DNA of 64,000 bases from Tetmemena sp. SeJ-2015. Taxonomy: Eukaryota > Ciliophora > Spirotrichea > Sporadotrichida > Oxytrichidae. Position 1 is the first letter of the stretch, and each line of letters starts with the position of its first letter. The stretch lies in the NCBI GenBank assembly GCA_027382625.1, contig JAJKFJ010020978.1, positions 1 to 64,000 on the forward strand, given 5' to 3'. Below, piece by piece: positions 1-10,600 of the stretch. The notes under the pieces are model-generated. The model was not told the DNA's origin, ran no database searches, and was given only the letters and a program-made list of their open reading frames with translations. A program made the position numbers and the translations under genes.

Positions 1-105
1 CTATAATGACAAATATAAATTATTTCATTAATTCTATATAGTAAATAAGATCTTTGAAACTTAAATTCCAGCTAAATTTATTTATTTTTTTAAAATCCTT
101 AATTG

Positions 106-3100
106 ATTATCTTTGGATCTCCCTCTGATGATAAGGCATTAGATTTAGTGATAACTTTCACAGGTCCTCACTTGCTTGCTCTTATAAATTCGCCCTTTCT
201 TCCCCATAGAGACTCTCAGAAGCAGTGGCAAACTCAAAATAACAATCCTAATATCGCCCTCATCCTTCTAGACTTTACTGACTAAATATCTTCAGTAGAG
301 GGCTACGACATAAATCAAGGGACAGCAGTTCTGCCATATCCACTTTAATTTAGGAATGATTTTTATATTTATATTCAATATATCCAACTAGATTCTTCAT
401 TAACCTAATGAGTGTGGGATCTGCGAAAGAGAGATACACTTTCATCTCTCACAGATCCAATCTCCAAGTTGATAGCAATGGTGGACTCTTTATTACTTAC
501 TTGACTGCTCCAGATAACTTATATGCTCAAACTTAGGCATGCTCAGCCTCAAATTGCGCAAAGTGCAACTCAAAAATAACTTCTCAGTGCCTTGAATGTT
601 CCTCAGGGTATGTGCTCTGGTAGCAATAGTGCTATGTTTCCTCATGCCCTTGGTTCAGCTACCAGTTTTATGACCAGAGCAATAATGTATATCCTTTCTG
701 CAAGGACTGCCACTACTCATGCAAGACTTGCACTGGAGGTCAAGATGATTCCTGCTCTGCTTGCTGCACAAACGGTGTGTGCGGCTCAGTCTATGATAGA
801 ACTCCAAATCTAGGAAAGAATAGTTTGTTTTTTAAAAGTGTGCTTGCCCAGTCGGGATGAAGGAATCCAACGGCATCTGCCAATTTTCATGCTAGCTTAA
901 CTTAGGAGCCACAACATCTGATAGATGCTATCAGAATTGCCCAAAGAATTCTTTCCCAGATCTCTAGTATGACTAAGCTATTGCCTAGGAGCACACTTCA
1001 TATAATCCAGGTCAAGCAGGGTCGTGTCAGCAGTACACACAACACATGAGATTCTTGTAAAATGGCCAAGGACTTCGAGTACCAGGTCCCATCGATTTAA
1101 GAATTTAAAATTTAATTATGTTTATTTATTTTGAGAGTATGCCCAAAGAGTTCTCAATAGGATTTTGGGTATCTCCAAGCACTCTGAATTCTAACTCTTT
1201 CTTCTTGAATGCCTTTGGAAGAGTGCAAATTTACACTCAGCTCATTACTAGAAACATACTCTACAAATTCGTGACTGGGGCTTCAAGCTCAGTTTCCCCT
1301 ACTTATGTGGCTAGTAATCATAATCATTAGAGATTTTTTTATTGTTATCAAGTCATTTCTCTTGGCGCTTGGAACTATGTCGCAGTCAGTTAAAGAGAGA
1401 TAAACGTCAACAATTTTTTACAAATTTAAATTCATATGTTATTGTGTATTCCTTTTGAATATCCTTAATTATGAAATTCAACTTGGTCTTGCAACTAGCA
1501 ACTTTGGAACTGTGAATAACGCAGGATACACTAGTTCTTAGCCAGTAGTAAAGTATGGGCTTTTCTAAAATATGATGTACATTGGAGGATTCTCAGACTC
1601 ATCTCCTCAGTCCTTCACTGGCTACTTGAAGGATCTTAGAGTTTTCAAGATTTATCATGGGCTCGCCTAAATGGCCACTGACTCGTTCAGAATTTATAGA
1701 CTCTACTCTTATGATGATCTTTTATTTACTATTTTAATAAAAAAATAATCCAAAACTTGTCGCTTATTGGAAGTTAACTGAAGAAAAAAATATTAAAATA
1801 GATGTATTCTAAAGACATAAGAATAAAACTTCCTTAATTCTCCAATTTTGTTCACTTCAGAATTTAAAGCTATCATCTTTTTATTAACTGAAGGATATAC
1901 ATCTAGCGATATAATTTACACAATTTACGACTACTCAATCAACTAAAACAAAATTGATTATTCCCTAGTGAGTGATGTTGGCTATCCTTCTTTCTATACA
2001 GATACCAGCCAGCCACTCAGTTTGTGCTACTTTATTTATTCTACCTATCTGATGTCAAGACTTGCAGATCTCTCAAGTATAACACTCTACCTCCAGTAGC
2101 TACTTCTTCTACTCAGTATAAATTTAAATTAACTTTCATCCAAAAATAATATTAAAGAAAAGTGTTTAAGAGTCTTCTCTTGAATATGGCTGACTCATTG
2201 CTTGTTTAATCTATTGGGGACATAATTTACTTTGTGCCTAACAACACTGCTTGCTCTAGTCCAACTCAGTCTACAATGATAGCCTCGATGACCTATGTAT
2301 CAACAGCCCTTTAGTGGGAGGTACTTAACTAATCATTGAACCCTATAAATCTTAAAGAAGCTACTCATTATCAGCTATGCTACTATGATGCCTCTGTAGC
2401 TTTCATACGGATATTGTAATTATATTAGCTGCTTCTTTCAACATGGCACAATTATATGTAGCTGCCAGACCTCGTACGATAGATCCTTCAACTGGCCATA
2501 TTTATAACAGAACAGGAAATACTATGCAATGGATGACTGGAGGTGGGGACTAAGCAAATGGAGATGCCATAAGATTCTCATATGACTGCAGCAACCCAGG
2601 CTACAATCAAACTGAAATTGTTAGAAGCTTCGTTCCTGACTATCCAGTTATCAATATCTTAGAAACTTTTAACATTACAGGCGACTTTTTCTTCTGCTGG
2701 AATCCTGTGTTCATGCAAGACTTCTCTCCAGTACCACTTTATGACAACATTAACAATCTCAAGTATAAAGTTTAGTACGAGCCTACTCTTAGTGCCACAT
2801 TCAGAACACTAAGCAGTGTGAATGAAGATATCTTCTAGTTGAATATAGCAGGCACATTTTATATTAGAAACCATTTATATTTGTAGAGGGAGACTAATTC
2901 ATAATGACTTGGCAAGGATTATCTTACTCAGATTGTAACCCAATAAATCAAATGGGATCTATTTACAACTTCAATCACTCGAATTGGCCCTCAATCTGGA
3001 TTGGATATGGCACTGGTGTCTATGGAATTAATACTACTTCTTAAGATGCTTTGCAAGCTTGCTGGAAACCTGGTGCTGACATGGCTCCTGATGTATTTAT

Positions 3101-6100
3101 TAGAGTCAAGAAGGAAGATCTTAGTGCTTATTTGATGAGGATCATCAACTATGGAACAGCAGCTAATCAAAGATCTCCAGAACTCTAATACTTTGACCCT
3201 GCCTATGGCTCAGCTACTTTAAGACCCTCAGATAGAACAATCAAGTTCAACTTCAAGGCTCAGCTAGTTATTCCTTCATCAGATGGTAGTGGAAATCTTG
3301 GTAAGCTTATTATATACAGAGGAGCAATTAAGGAGGATGGTACTTTTATCAAAGTGCCTGCATAGATTCTATGGCAGAATATTGCATTGAATGAAAATAC
3401 TACTCCTGATCCTTTGTAATAAGGAGATCTTATCTGCTCACAAACTGGTTAGTGCAGCATCATTCTCAGTTAAGACTCAAGTTAGATGAAGGCCGGTGAA
3501 ATTTATTACCTAACCTTCTTTTCGTATTCATTTGTGACCTATTTCGGAAATAGTCGCTACTACCTCTTCAATACAAAGTATCCTTTGAATACCCCCGTCT
3601 ATGATCACATGTTTATGTGCCGATCATATGATATTTACTCAAGTGACGCTCTTATTAATGGCAATACCTTCGTTATAAATGGAGAAAGCTTGCTCAGTCA
3701 AGTAATTAACGCTAAGTGGCTTGGAAATACTATTGTTAGCGACACTTTCTACACCAAGGCCATAAACATTAGAGTCAAGGTCTATAACACTGACTCTTAC
3801 TTCTGTACTTTTAATAGGCCTTCTCTCACTGTAGCTATGGAAGATGTAACCTAAACTTCTATCACCATTCGAAACCTTCTCCTTAGATAGTGTAACTATT
3901 TTTAAGTAATGAAGGCCAGTTGTTTGCAGATTACATTGAAGTTATAAGAGGTATAAGAGATGAGAGCGGGAAATATTCCTATCTTCGCTCAGAGAAGATG
4001 TACAACGTGGAATTAGGAACAATCGGATGCGACTCTTCCTGTTCAGTTTGTAATGGAACATCTGAATACAACTGTCAGGTCTGTTCTGACATAACTCACA
4101 GACTCTATAATGGAAAATGCTTTGCCACCTGTCCCGTAGAAGCAGCTTATGTGACTACTTATTCGATAACTTTCTAAAACTTGCTCAAGACTTAAAAGAT
4201 ATGTGTTCCTGAGTGATTTTCACTATATTTTTATAAAGTGCCCTTATGGCTTCTTCAACAATCCCACTACTGGCATGTGCACAGCTTGCAACGCAGACTG
4301 TTTGACTTGCACTTCCGCATAAATTGCAAGCTGCACATCTTGTAGACCCAATCAGCAGCTTTACAACGGTATTTGTATTGACTCTTGCCCTACTCCTCAC
4401 CATTCAAATAACTATACTAGCTATGTCTGCAATCAAATAGATCAGCCTGATCACCTCAAACATTTTTATAAAGTTAAGATCTTGAGTCTTGGATACAAAC
4501 AATCTATATTCATAAACTAAGATCACTTAGTTCCTTTACCTTCTTTTTCTAGATTAATGATTAATTATATTTTTGAATGCATTCCCAAAGATTAGCAGGT
4601 GTACCTAAAAGCTGATATAAATAACACTGGAGGAGGAAATATCTCCTCGATCGTATGGTCTTAACTTCAGCCTGACATTTTAACAAACGGCCCTCAAGTA
4701 GATATCTTTTCTAATGCAACCGATCTCCTTCATGATTATACAAATCAAGTAGTGGTTCTAAATAACAACGCTCTTATGAAGATTAATCTTTACTCGGTTG
4801 TCAAGATACAATTTGATTTTAATTTCCTAATTTTCTTCCCTAAATATTAATTCCTTCTCCCAAAAGAAGAATTATAAAGTTTATTGAATGCACAGTAACG
4901 AACACACTTGGAGAGATTGCATATGACATTTACGAATTCTATGTGAATGACTCGCCTTTCATCGGCAATAATACCTACACCAAACTTAATGAGCTTTCAA
5001 ATTCTACAGGTACAACGGTTGACACTCTCTGGCAACTGAATCTTACAGGATGGTACGACTCACCAGATGATGCTTATCAAACTCAAGCTTAAATTAATTT
5101 TTGAAATTCTATAACCCTGAAGTTCAAGGTGTTTGTGATCAAAAATTTTAAACTGGGATTGAATTCTCAGACTGAGCAATATAGAGATATATGATATTTA
5201 GTTTAATTTAATAATATAGAGATATATGATATTTAGTTTAATTTAATAATACACTCTGACAGATCAAACGAACAGCTCTATAGTTTACTTCAGGCTTCCA
5301 CCCTTCTTCATCGATCAGACTCTCGTAAGCTAATAGGTTGAAAATAGCTTAGATATACCCAAGACTACTTATCAAGTGAATGTGTCAATTTGTGTGCAGG
5401 CAGAGGATATATATTATGCCAAGTCTACCAAGTGCACAGACTTTAATTAAGTTGTCAACCGCAGGGAATTCTCTAGCAACTTCACTTACATCACTAACTA
5501 TTCCTAATAAAAATAATTTGATGAATGTATTCTCATAAGTTAATGAATTCATTTCATTATAAATCAAATAAAGAAAAAATATTGTAAAATTGTTTTTCTT
5601 AAAATAAGAGTGCTCTCCTTCAATTTGCTAAATTATTTTTCGTTTGTAATACATAAATAAGAATCTTTCAGTAGCTACTAACATTTCAGATCTCTTGTTT
5701 GCTATGTTTTTATATTTGCTACAAACATGATCTACCAATCTATTCAAACACCTTTGAGAACAAATCAGTAGGATGGGCTCTGCACGCTTGATATTCACTG
5801 CTCTTATAACGGAGTTTGTAATTCTAAGTCAGGCATATAAAAATGCTATTGTGATCAAGGCTATTTCGGCACCTACTGTTAATTCAGAGCAAGTCAGTTG
5901 CAAGACTTAAGAAACATTTCCAAGCAAATTATCAGTGCTACTCATTTAAGAGTGCAGTCCAAGGAAACTCTCACTCCTTTCGACTTGGAAATCATAGGAA
6001 ATGTAGTGAGGGGACTCGTATCTGCTCCTGATTTGGTTGATGATGAAGCATTCGCAGACATTATCACACTTTTAATTTCTTTTTTTGGAGTTCGTGTCAA

Positions 6101-9100
6101 ACTAAAACTTTTATGCTCAGAGACCTCTCGATACAAACACTACAAAGATCCTACTCAAAGCTTATGGAGCTGCTTTAGTAAAAATCAACCACTCATTCAA
6201 GCATAGAAGAGCCAACAAAGACACTTTGTTACTAGGTATGGGACTTGATTTACTCAAGTATACTAATCAGTTCCAACTCTCCTCAAATCCAACAGGCATC
6301 TCTGCATTTCCATAGTTATTAATTTTTCTCTCTGCAATTGAGGATCAATCTTACTTTATTTCAGATTCAGATAAGCCTTACTTAATTGGAGGTGCGACAT
6401 CGAGTAGGACAAAGAGAAAATACTTATCTGCAGCTGAGTTGTCACTATACGAAGACTGGGCGAGAAGAACTGATGAAAGCTTTGATGATTTCCTAAATAG
6501 CATACTCTTAAAGCTCGACCCTCTTAATAACTAAATTATAATGAAGACTGACGCATACGATCTTTAACTCACACATGCAAGATCCCCAACTTTCTAAATT
6601 TGTAAGCTATTTATTCATAGGAAGAAGCTACATTAGAAAATAAATACTTTTAATACACTAGACTAAAAGAATTTTTATTAGGTCTAAGGATGCTTACTGG
6701 GACTTCCCAACTAACATATGGGATAAACAAAGCGGAGTCATTAACAAGAAGATTGAGATAAGACAAAAGATTATCAAGCACTTCCTTAACCCATTTAAAT
6801 TCGAGACTAACCTCGGGGCGCTTTTAGAGTCTAACATAACTTTGAGTCAATATATGTTTATCTTTAAACTACTGTGGAGTATTTCTCAGTCTCTAATAAC
6901 AAGATAGCAGTTAATTTGACTGGCTCTAACTAAAATATCTTCTTCAGAGAACCTTTCAATACAACTATGAACTTTGACTCTCAATATCTGAGATGTATGT
7001 CTTGGAATGAAGACCTCTACACTTTTAACAATGAGCTAAATATGTTCATTTTTAATGATGACTCATGCAGTTATCAAATGTCTTGGGAGTATTTATGATT
7101 TTTACTTTTAAGGAGGTGATTCCTTGCGCCACTTGTGACTAATATGACCAAGTGAATACAACAGTGAGCATGTGCAGGTGCAAGCATCTCTCCAGGTTTG
7201 GAGTAGTTTACGAATCTCCAAACGTTACCTAATCCACTCAGGGTGTATCTTCAGGCATATACTCAGATTTTTACGCAATGTAATATTGGAGCTCTTCATT
7301 GATGATTATGATATTATGTATAACTTTTCTTCTTTATTCATTCGGTTACTATGCAACCATAGCAGGTTTAGCTTGTTTTGCTGCGGGGCATCTTTTCATT
7401 TGGTTCATCGACAGACGCATGCAGCATAACCTGATAGTGAAATTAAGGCAAAAAGTGAGAAGGTTCGAGCTACAGCATGGAGCCGCACTGCTGAGAAAAG
7501 ACGGGCTCTTCCTCAATAAGGAATAGCTTGGCATAGCGAAGACAAGCAAGATAGCATCTCAAAAGAAGATATTTGCTCTATGATATTCCTATATTTTAAA
7601 GAAGGTCTATCTAAAGGAAAACTAGGATGATGTTGAGGGGCTCATAGATGATAATAAATCACCCAAGAAGCCGTAAGCAAAAAATAGAAAGCAGGGATAT
7701 CAAAGAGCAGCAGGACCTGCTGAGGATGACGCCGGAGAGAGCAAAAGTAGAAGCGCAAGCAGAGATGATGGAAAGCCCAAAAGAAGAGCTACCCATAAGT
7801 CAAAGCTAAATTTTATAAGCAGTTTTAGGAAGATGAAGATCCTGCCGCAGTTGATTCATAAGGAGGTTTGGAATCAGAGGAGAGTATGGGATCTGTTAGA
7901 GAAGAAGATGCCTACAAGTTTAACTCGAGGAGAAGAGGCAGACAAAGAAGACAAGAACAGTTCAAAATGAATGGAGACTTTGATGAAAATGATAGAATCA
8001 TTATGAAATCAGCTAATAAAATCATTTATTGATAAATGAAAAGGCTTGAAGAAGAAAGGAAGAAAAAAATGCTAAAGAAGTTCCACTTAGAGGATGAAAT
8101 GGATAAGAAAAAGGATCTTTCGTTTATGACCCCTCATTAAAGAGAGTAATATGAGAGACATTAAAAAGTCTTCAAGTAACTTGCACAAGAGATGACAGCT
8201 TAGTAACTCTATCATAAGCTTATGGAGATCAAGCATGATGAATTAGAAGGAATGACCAAGAGAGAATTCAAGTCAAGAATTATGCATCACGCCAAAAGAC
8301 TTCCAAGAGATCTCATGGATGATGTGAAAGAGTACCTTGGTGAGATTATAAATATATCTAAATTTTGATTTTAATTCGTGGCTAACTTAACAGCACTGAT
8401 GAAGAAATGTTCTTAAATATGAAAGATATTTTCATCGCAGAGAGAGAAAGGAGAGAAGTTGCTATGTTTAGGTTAAAGCCTATGATTATTCATGGAAGCT
8501 ACTTATTTAGTATTTTCTTCGTAACTTCACTTTTGTCGCCACGCCATATCAGATGGTCTCTATTCTTCTGCAATGTGGTTATGCTTTGGTTCATTTGCGC
8601 TGTATTTTACAATAACTAGTATTTTTAATAAATTTAACACCAAGAATCCTTTGGCAGTTCCCAATTTCAGCACTAAAGCAAGTAGCTTAGTCTTCAAGGA
8701 TATTTGGATTTCATTTGTAGCTCCTTGGGGAAGTATTATCCTCATGTAAACTTAATTCTAAGTAGTAAATAAAAAATTATTCAGACTGCTCTTTTACGTT
8801 CTCTCATCTTTCCTTAAGATGCCAAACAGTCAACTGCTAAACGTTGTTACTCTTCGCCAGTTAGAAGCCGCTATGTAAGTTTTATAATTTCGTAATTAGT
8901 TTTAGTATCGAATACCGAAAGGAGTCGCTCATAAGATTCTTCATGGGATATATCATAGTTTTTGTGATTATGGGAGTGATCTTCTGGTATCTGATTTAAT
9001 TCACAGCTACCTTTGGTTGGAAAGTAGGGGGGGGGGGCCTTTCCTCGACAGTAAAATTTTATAATGAAAAAAAGTAAGAAAAAAGTATGTTTATAGGATA

Positions 9101-10322
9101 ATTTTCACTCCTAAATCTGATTTTTCCAGTTATAGAGGCCTATTTGAACATCTAGGGCTTCAAATTTTGATCCTAATTCAGTCAGTTCGAGGTCAGCTCC
9201 ACCTAAATAAAATACATATTTTTTGATAATTTTTTGCTATTGTAAAATAAATATAAAGCGTTATTTTTTAAATAGTGCAATATTTTTTGAATACATAACA
9301 TGCTTCAGCTATAAATCCAAAGAAGTAGAGCTAAAAAATTGTAGCATTAGCTCCTTAATCATGAATTAAACTTTGGTTATTTAAAAATATTGCACTATTT
9401 AAAATATAACGCTTTATATTTATTTTACAATAGCAAAAAATTATCAAAAAATATGTATTTTATTTAGGTGGAGCTGACCTCGAACTGACTGAATTAGGAT
9501 CAAAATTTGAAGCCCTAGATGTTCAAATAGGCCTCTATAACTGGAAAAATCAGATTTAGGAGTGAAAATTATCCTATAAACATACTTTTTTCTTACTTTT
9601 TTTCATTATAAAATTTTACTGTCGAGGAAAGGCCCCCCCCCGAAAGTAGCATTACTCATTGAATATTTTATCCTCTATTTTGCATGGACATGGTGGTATG
9701 CCGGAATCGTTGCTCTTTTCTTGCAGTTTGCAATTGTAGATCCACTGTTTTCAATTGCCAACTATTTCTTGTACAGAGTTCACAAAAAGGCGGGCAGACT
9801 CTGCCTCAAAATTAGATCAGTCACTCAAGGCTACAATGAACTTTTTGAAAACTCAGATGAAGAGAAGTCCAAGCAGCCAACTACTGCACAGAAAAGGAAA
9901 ATCAAGTATGATGGTGAGGCTGAAGCGAATGCCGTAATTACAATTAATTTTGAAATATAATTGATCCAGAAAATCCACCTTCGGCTGCTAGAGGAGGATA
10001 CTTCAACTAGAACGATGGCTCTTAAATGAATTTGAATGAAGGCGATTTCTCATAGCTAGAGCCAGGTTAGTAGATACAGTTTGCAAGGGACAACAAAAGT
10101 TCCAATAGAGCAAATAGCAAGACTGCTAGAACTGAAGATGGTAAACCAGGCACTGCTGGTAGTGGAAGCTCTGGTAGCGGGGGTAAAAACAGAAGTGGAG
10201 AGCACGGAGATGCGGATGCACTCACAGGCCACACACTTGAAAGAATTGATGCAGACCTTGCTACTGGAAGATACCTTGATACTCCAAAGAAGAAGGGCAA
10301 AAAGAAGAAAAAGAAGAATTGA
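106..10322 (+). CDS. Polycystin-like GPS-domain multipass membrane protein (5' end not found)
   Basis: Large surface protein, probably a mechano- or chemosensory membrane receptor of the PKD1/GPS class. In order I see a beta-rich ectodomain start, a Cys-rich furin-like block (about 530-1070), a LamG-like segment (1130-1700), further Cys-rich repeats (4030-4430), an EGF-like stretch (5820-5880), a GAIN-like helical region (5900-6600), and a GPS-type C-x-C-x-H-L-S-x-F motif near 7170-7200. About five hydrophobic helices follow (7300-7410, 8490-8540, 8550-8610, 8935-9000, 9650-9760). The loop after helix 1 is charged and coiled-coil-like. The protein ends in a Lys-rich tail with TGA at 10320-10322. 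Many TAA/TAG codons read as Gln. The gene is cut by many IESs, several resolved with pointers, and by a 615-bp foldback element. I see no ATG before the first coding block, so the start lies in or beyond the AT-rich first 100 bases. No channel pore was identified, so PKD1-like fits better than PKD2-like. Confidence 0.72.
343..379 (+). other. IES with 7-bp pointer ATATCCA
   Basis: ATATCCA occurs at 336-342 and 380-386. Removing 44 nt (one copy plus the 37-nt AT-rich interior) changes the frame and joins V-L-P-Y-P to T-R-F-F-I-N-L, which continues openly into the Cys-rich block. Without removal the downstream frame is wrong and meets TGA. There are no GT..AG ends, so this is not an intron. Confidence 0.85.
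819..834 (+). other. Short IES with 4-bp pointer AAAG
   Basis: AAAG lies at 815-818 and 835-838. Deleting 20 nt joins ..N-L-G-K to C-A-C-P-V-G, bringing a Cys-rich repeat back into frame (3n+2 shift). The interior is only 16 nt. Confidence 0.78.
5178..5251 (+). repeat. Tandemly duplicated IES, 2 x 35 bp, three copies of pointer AATA
   Basis: Two exact 35-bp units start at 5178 and 5213, and a third AATA follows at 5248-5251. Removing both units (70 nt) joins S-Q-T-E-Q to Y-T-L-T-D-Q and restores the frame. Removing only one unit leaves a 35-nt, frame-breaking remnant. The unit is AT-rich and has no splice signals. Confidence 0.85.
7800..7814 (+). other. Micro-IES with pointer ATAAG
   Basis: ATAAG lies at 7795-7799 and 7815-7819. 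Removing 20 nt joins R-A-T-H-K to Q-F-Q-E-D-E-D and corrects a frame change in the cytoplasmic loop of the polycystin-like gene. Confidence 0.82.
8023..8033 (+). other. Micro-IES with pointer AAAT carrying an in-frame TGA
   Basis: AAAT lies at 8019-8022 and 8034-8037. The 15-nt excision is in frame and removes a TGA, giving S-A-N-K-M-K-R-L-E-E-E-R. The 11-nt interior is among the shortest IESs here. Confidence 0.72.
9027..9641. mobile_element. Foldback (MITE-like) element inserted in a coding segment, 7-bp TSD GAAAGTA
   Basis: The 615-bp element has inverted repeats of about 260 bp (9027-9288 and 9383-9641) around a loop of about 94 bp. It begins with 11 G and ends with 9 C, and the outermost non-G/C bases are CTTTCCTCGAC and its complement. 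It is flanked by perfect direct repeats GAAAGTA at 9020-9026 and 9642-9648. Removing the element and one repeat restores F-G-W-K-V-A-L-L-I-E-Y-F across a membrane helix exactly. I see no long ORF, so it is non-autonomous. It therefore acts as an IES whose pointer is its target-site duplication. I do not recognise the family: there are no C4A4 termini or 3-bp ANT duplication as in TBE elements. Confidence 0.9.
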
Positions 10323-10600
10323 ACAGTTCAAAGCTCAGGATTCTTTTCCTTAAACCCTTTTTACTAACAACAAAAAATTTCAAACTTTATTTCATTAATC
10401 ATCAAACCAATTCTGATCTTATCTAGATATTTTACTCTCAATGATCTTTTAAATTAAAAGTAAGATTCATAGATAAGTGGATGGTGCGCTCTAATATTTT
10501 CTATTGATTTATATTATAATATTCCAAAATAGATACTTCTCTTCCCAGAGCTTTTGAAATTAAACTTCAAATCAGCAGTAAAACCATCCATCACTTCAAA

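Noticed and set aside
1095..1131. IES with pointer ATTT at 1095-1098 and 1128-1131
   Set aside because: The 33-nt block is in frame and has no TGA, so it could be coding. It is plausible but not supported enough to list.
5178..5251. Interpreting the short AT-rich gene interruptions as introns
   Set aside because: Most lack GT..AG ends and have direct repeats at both ends. True introns with GT..AG were found separately and lack pointer repeats.
9027..9641. TBE-type transposon with telomeric ends
   Set aside because: The ends are poly-G/poly-C, not C4A4 repeats, there is no transposase ORF, and the duplication is 7 bp rather than 3 bp.
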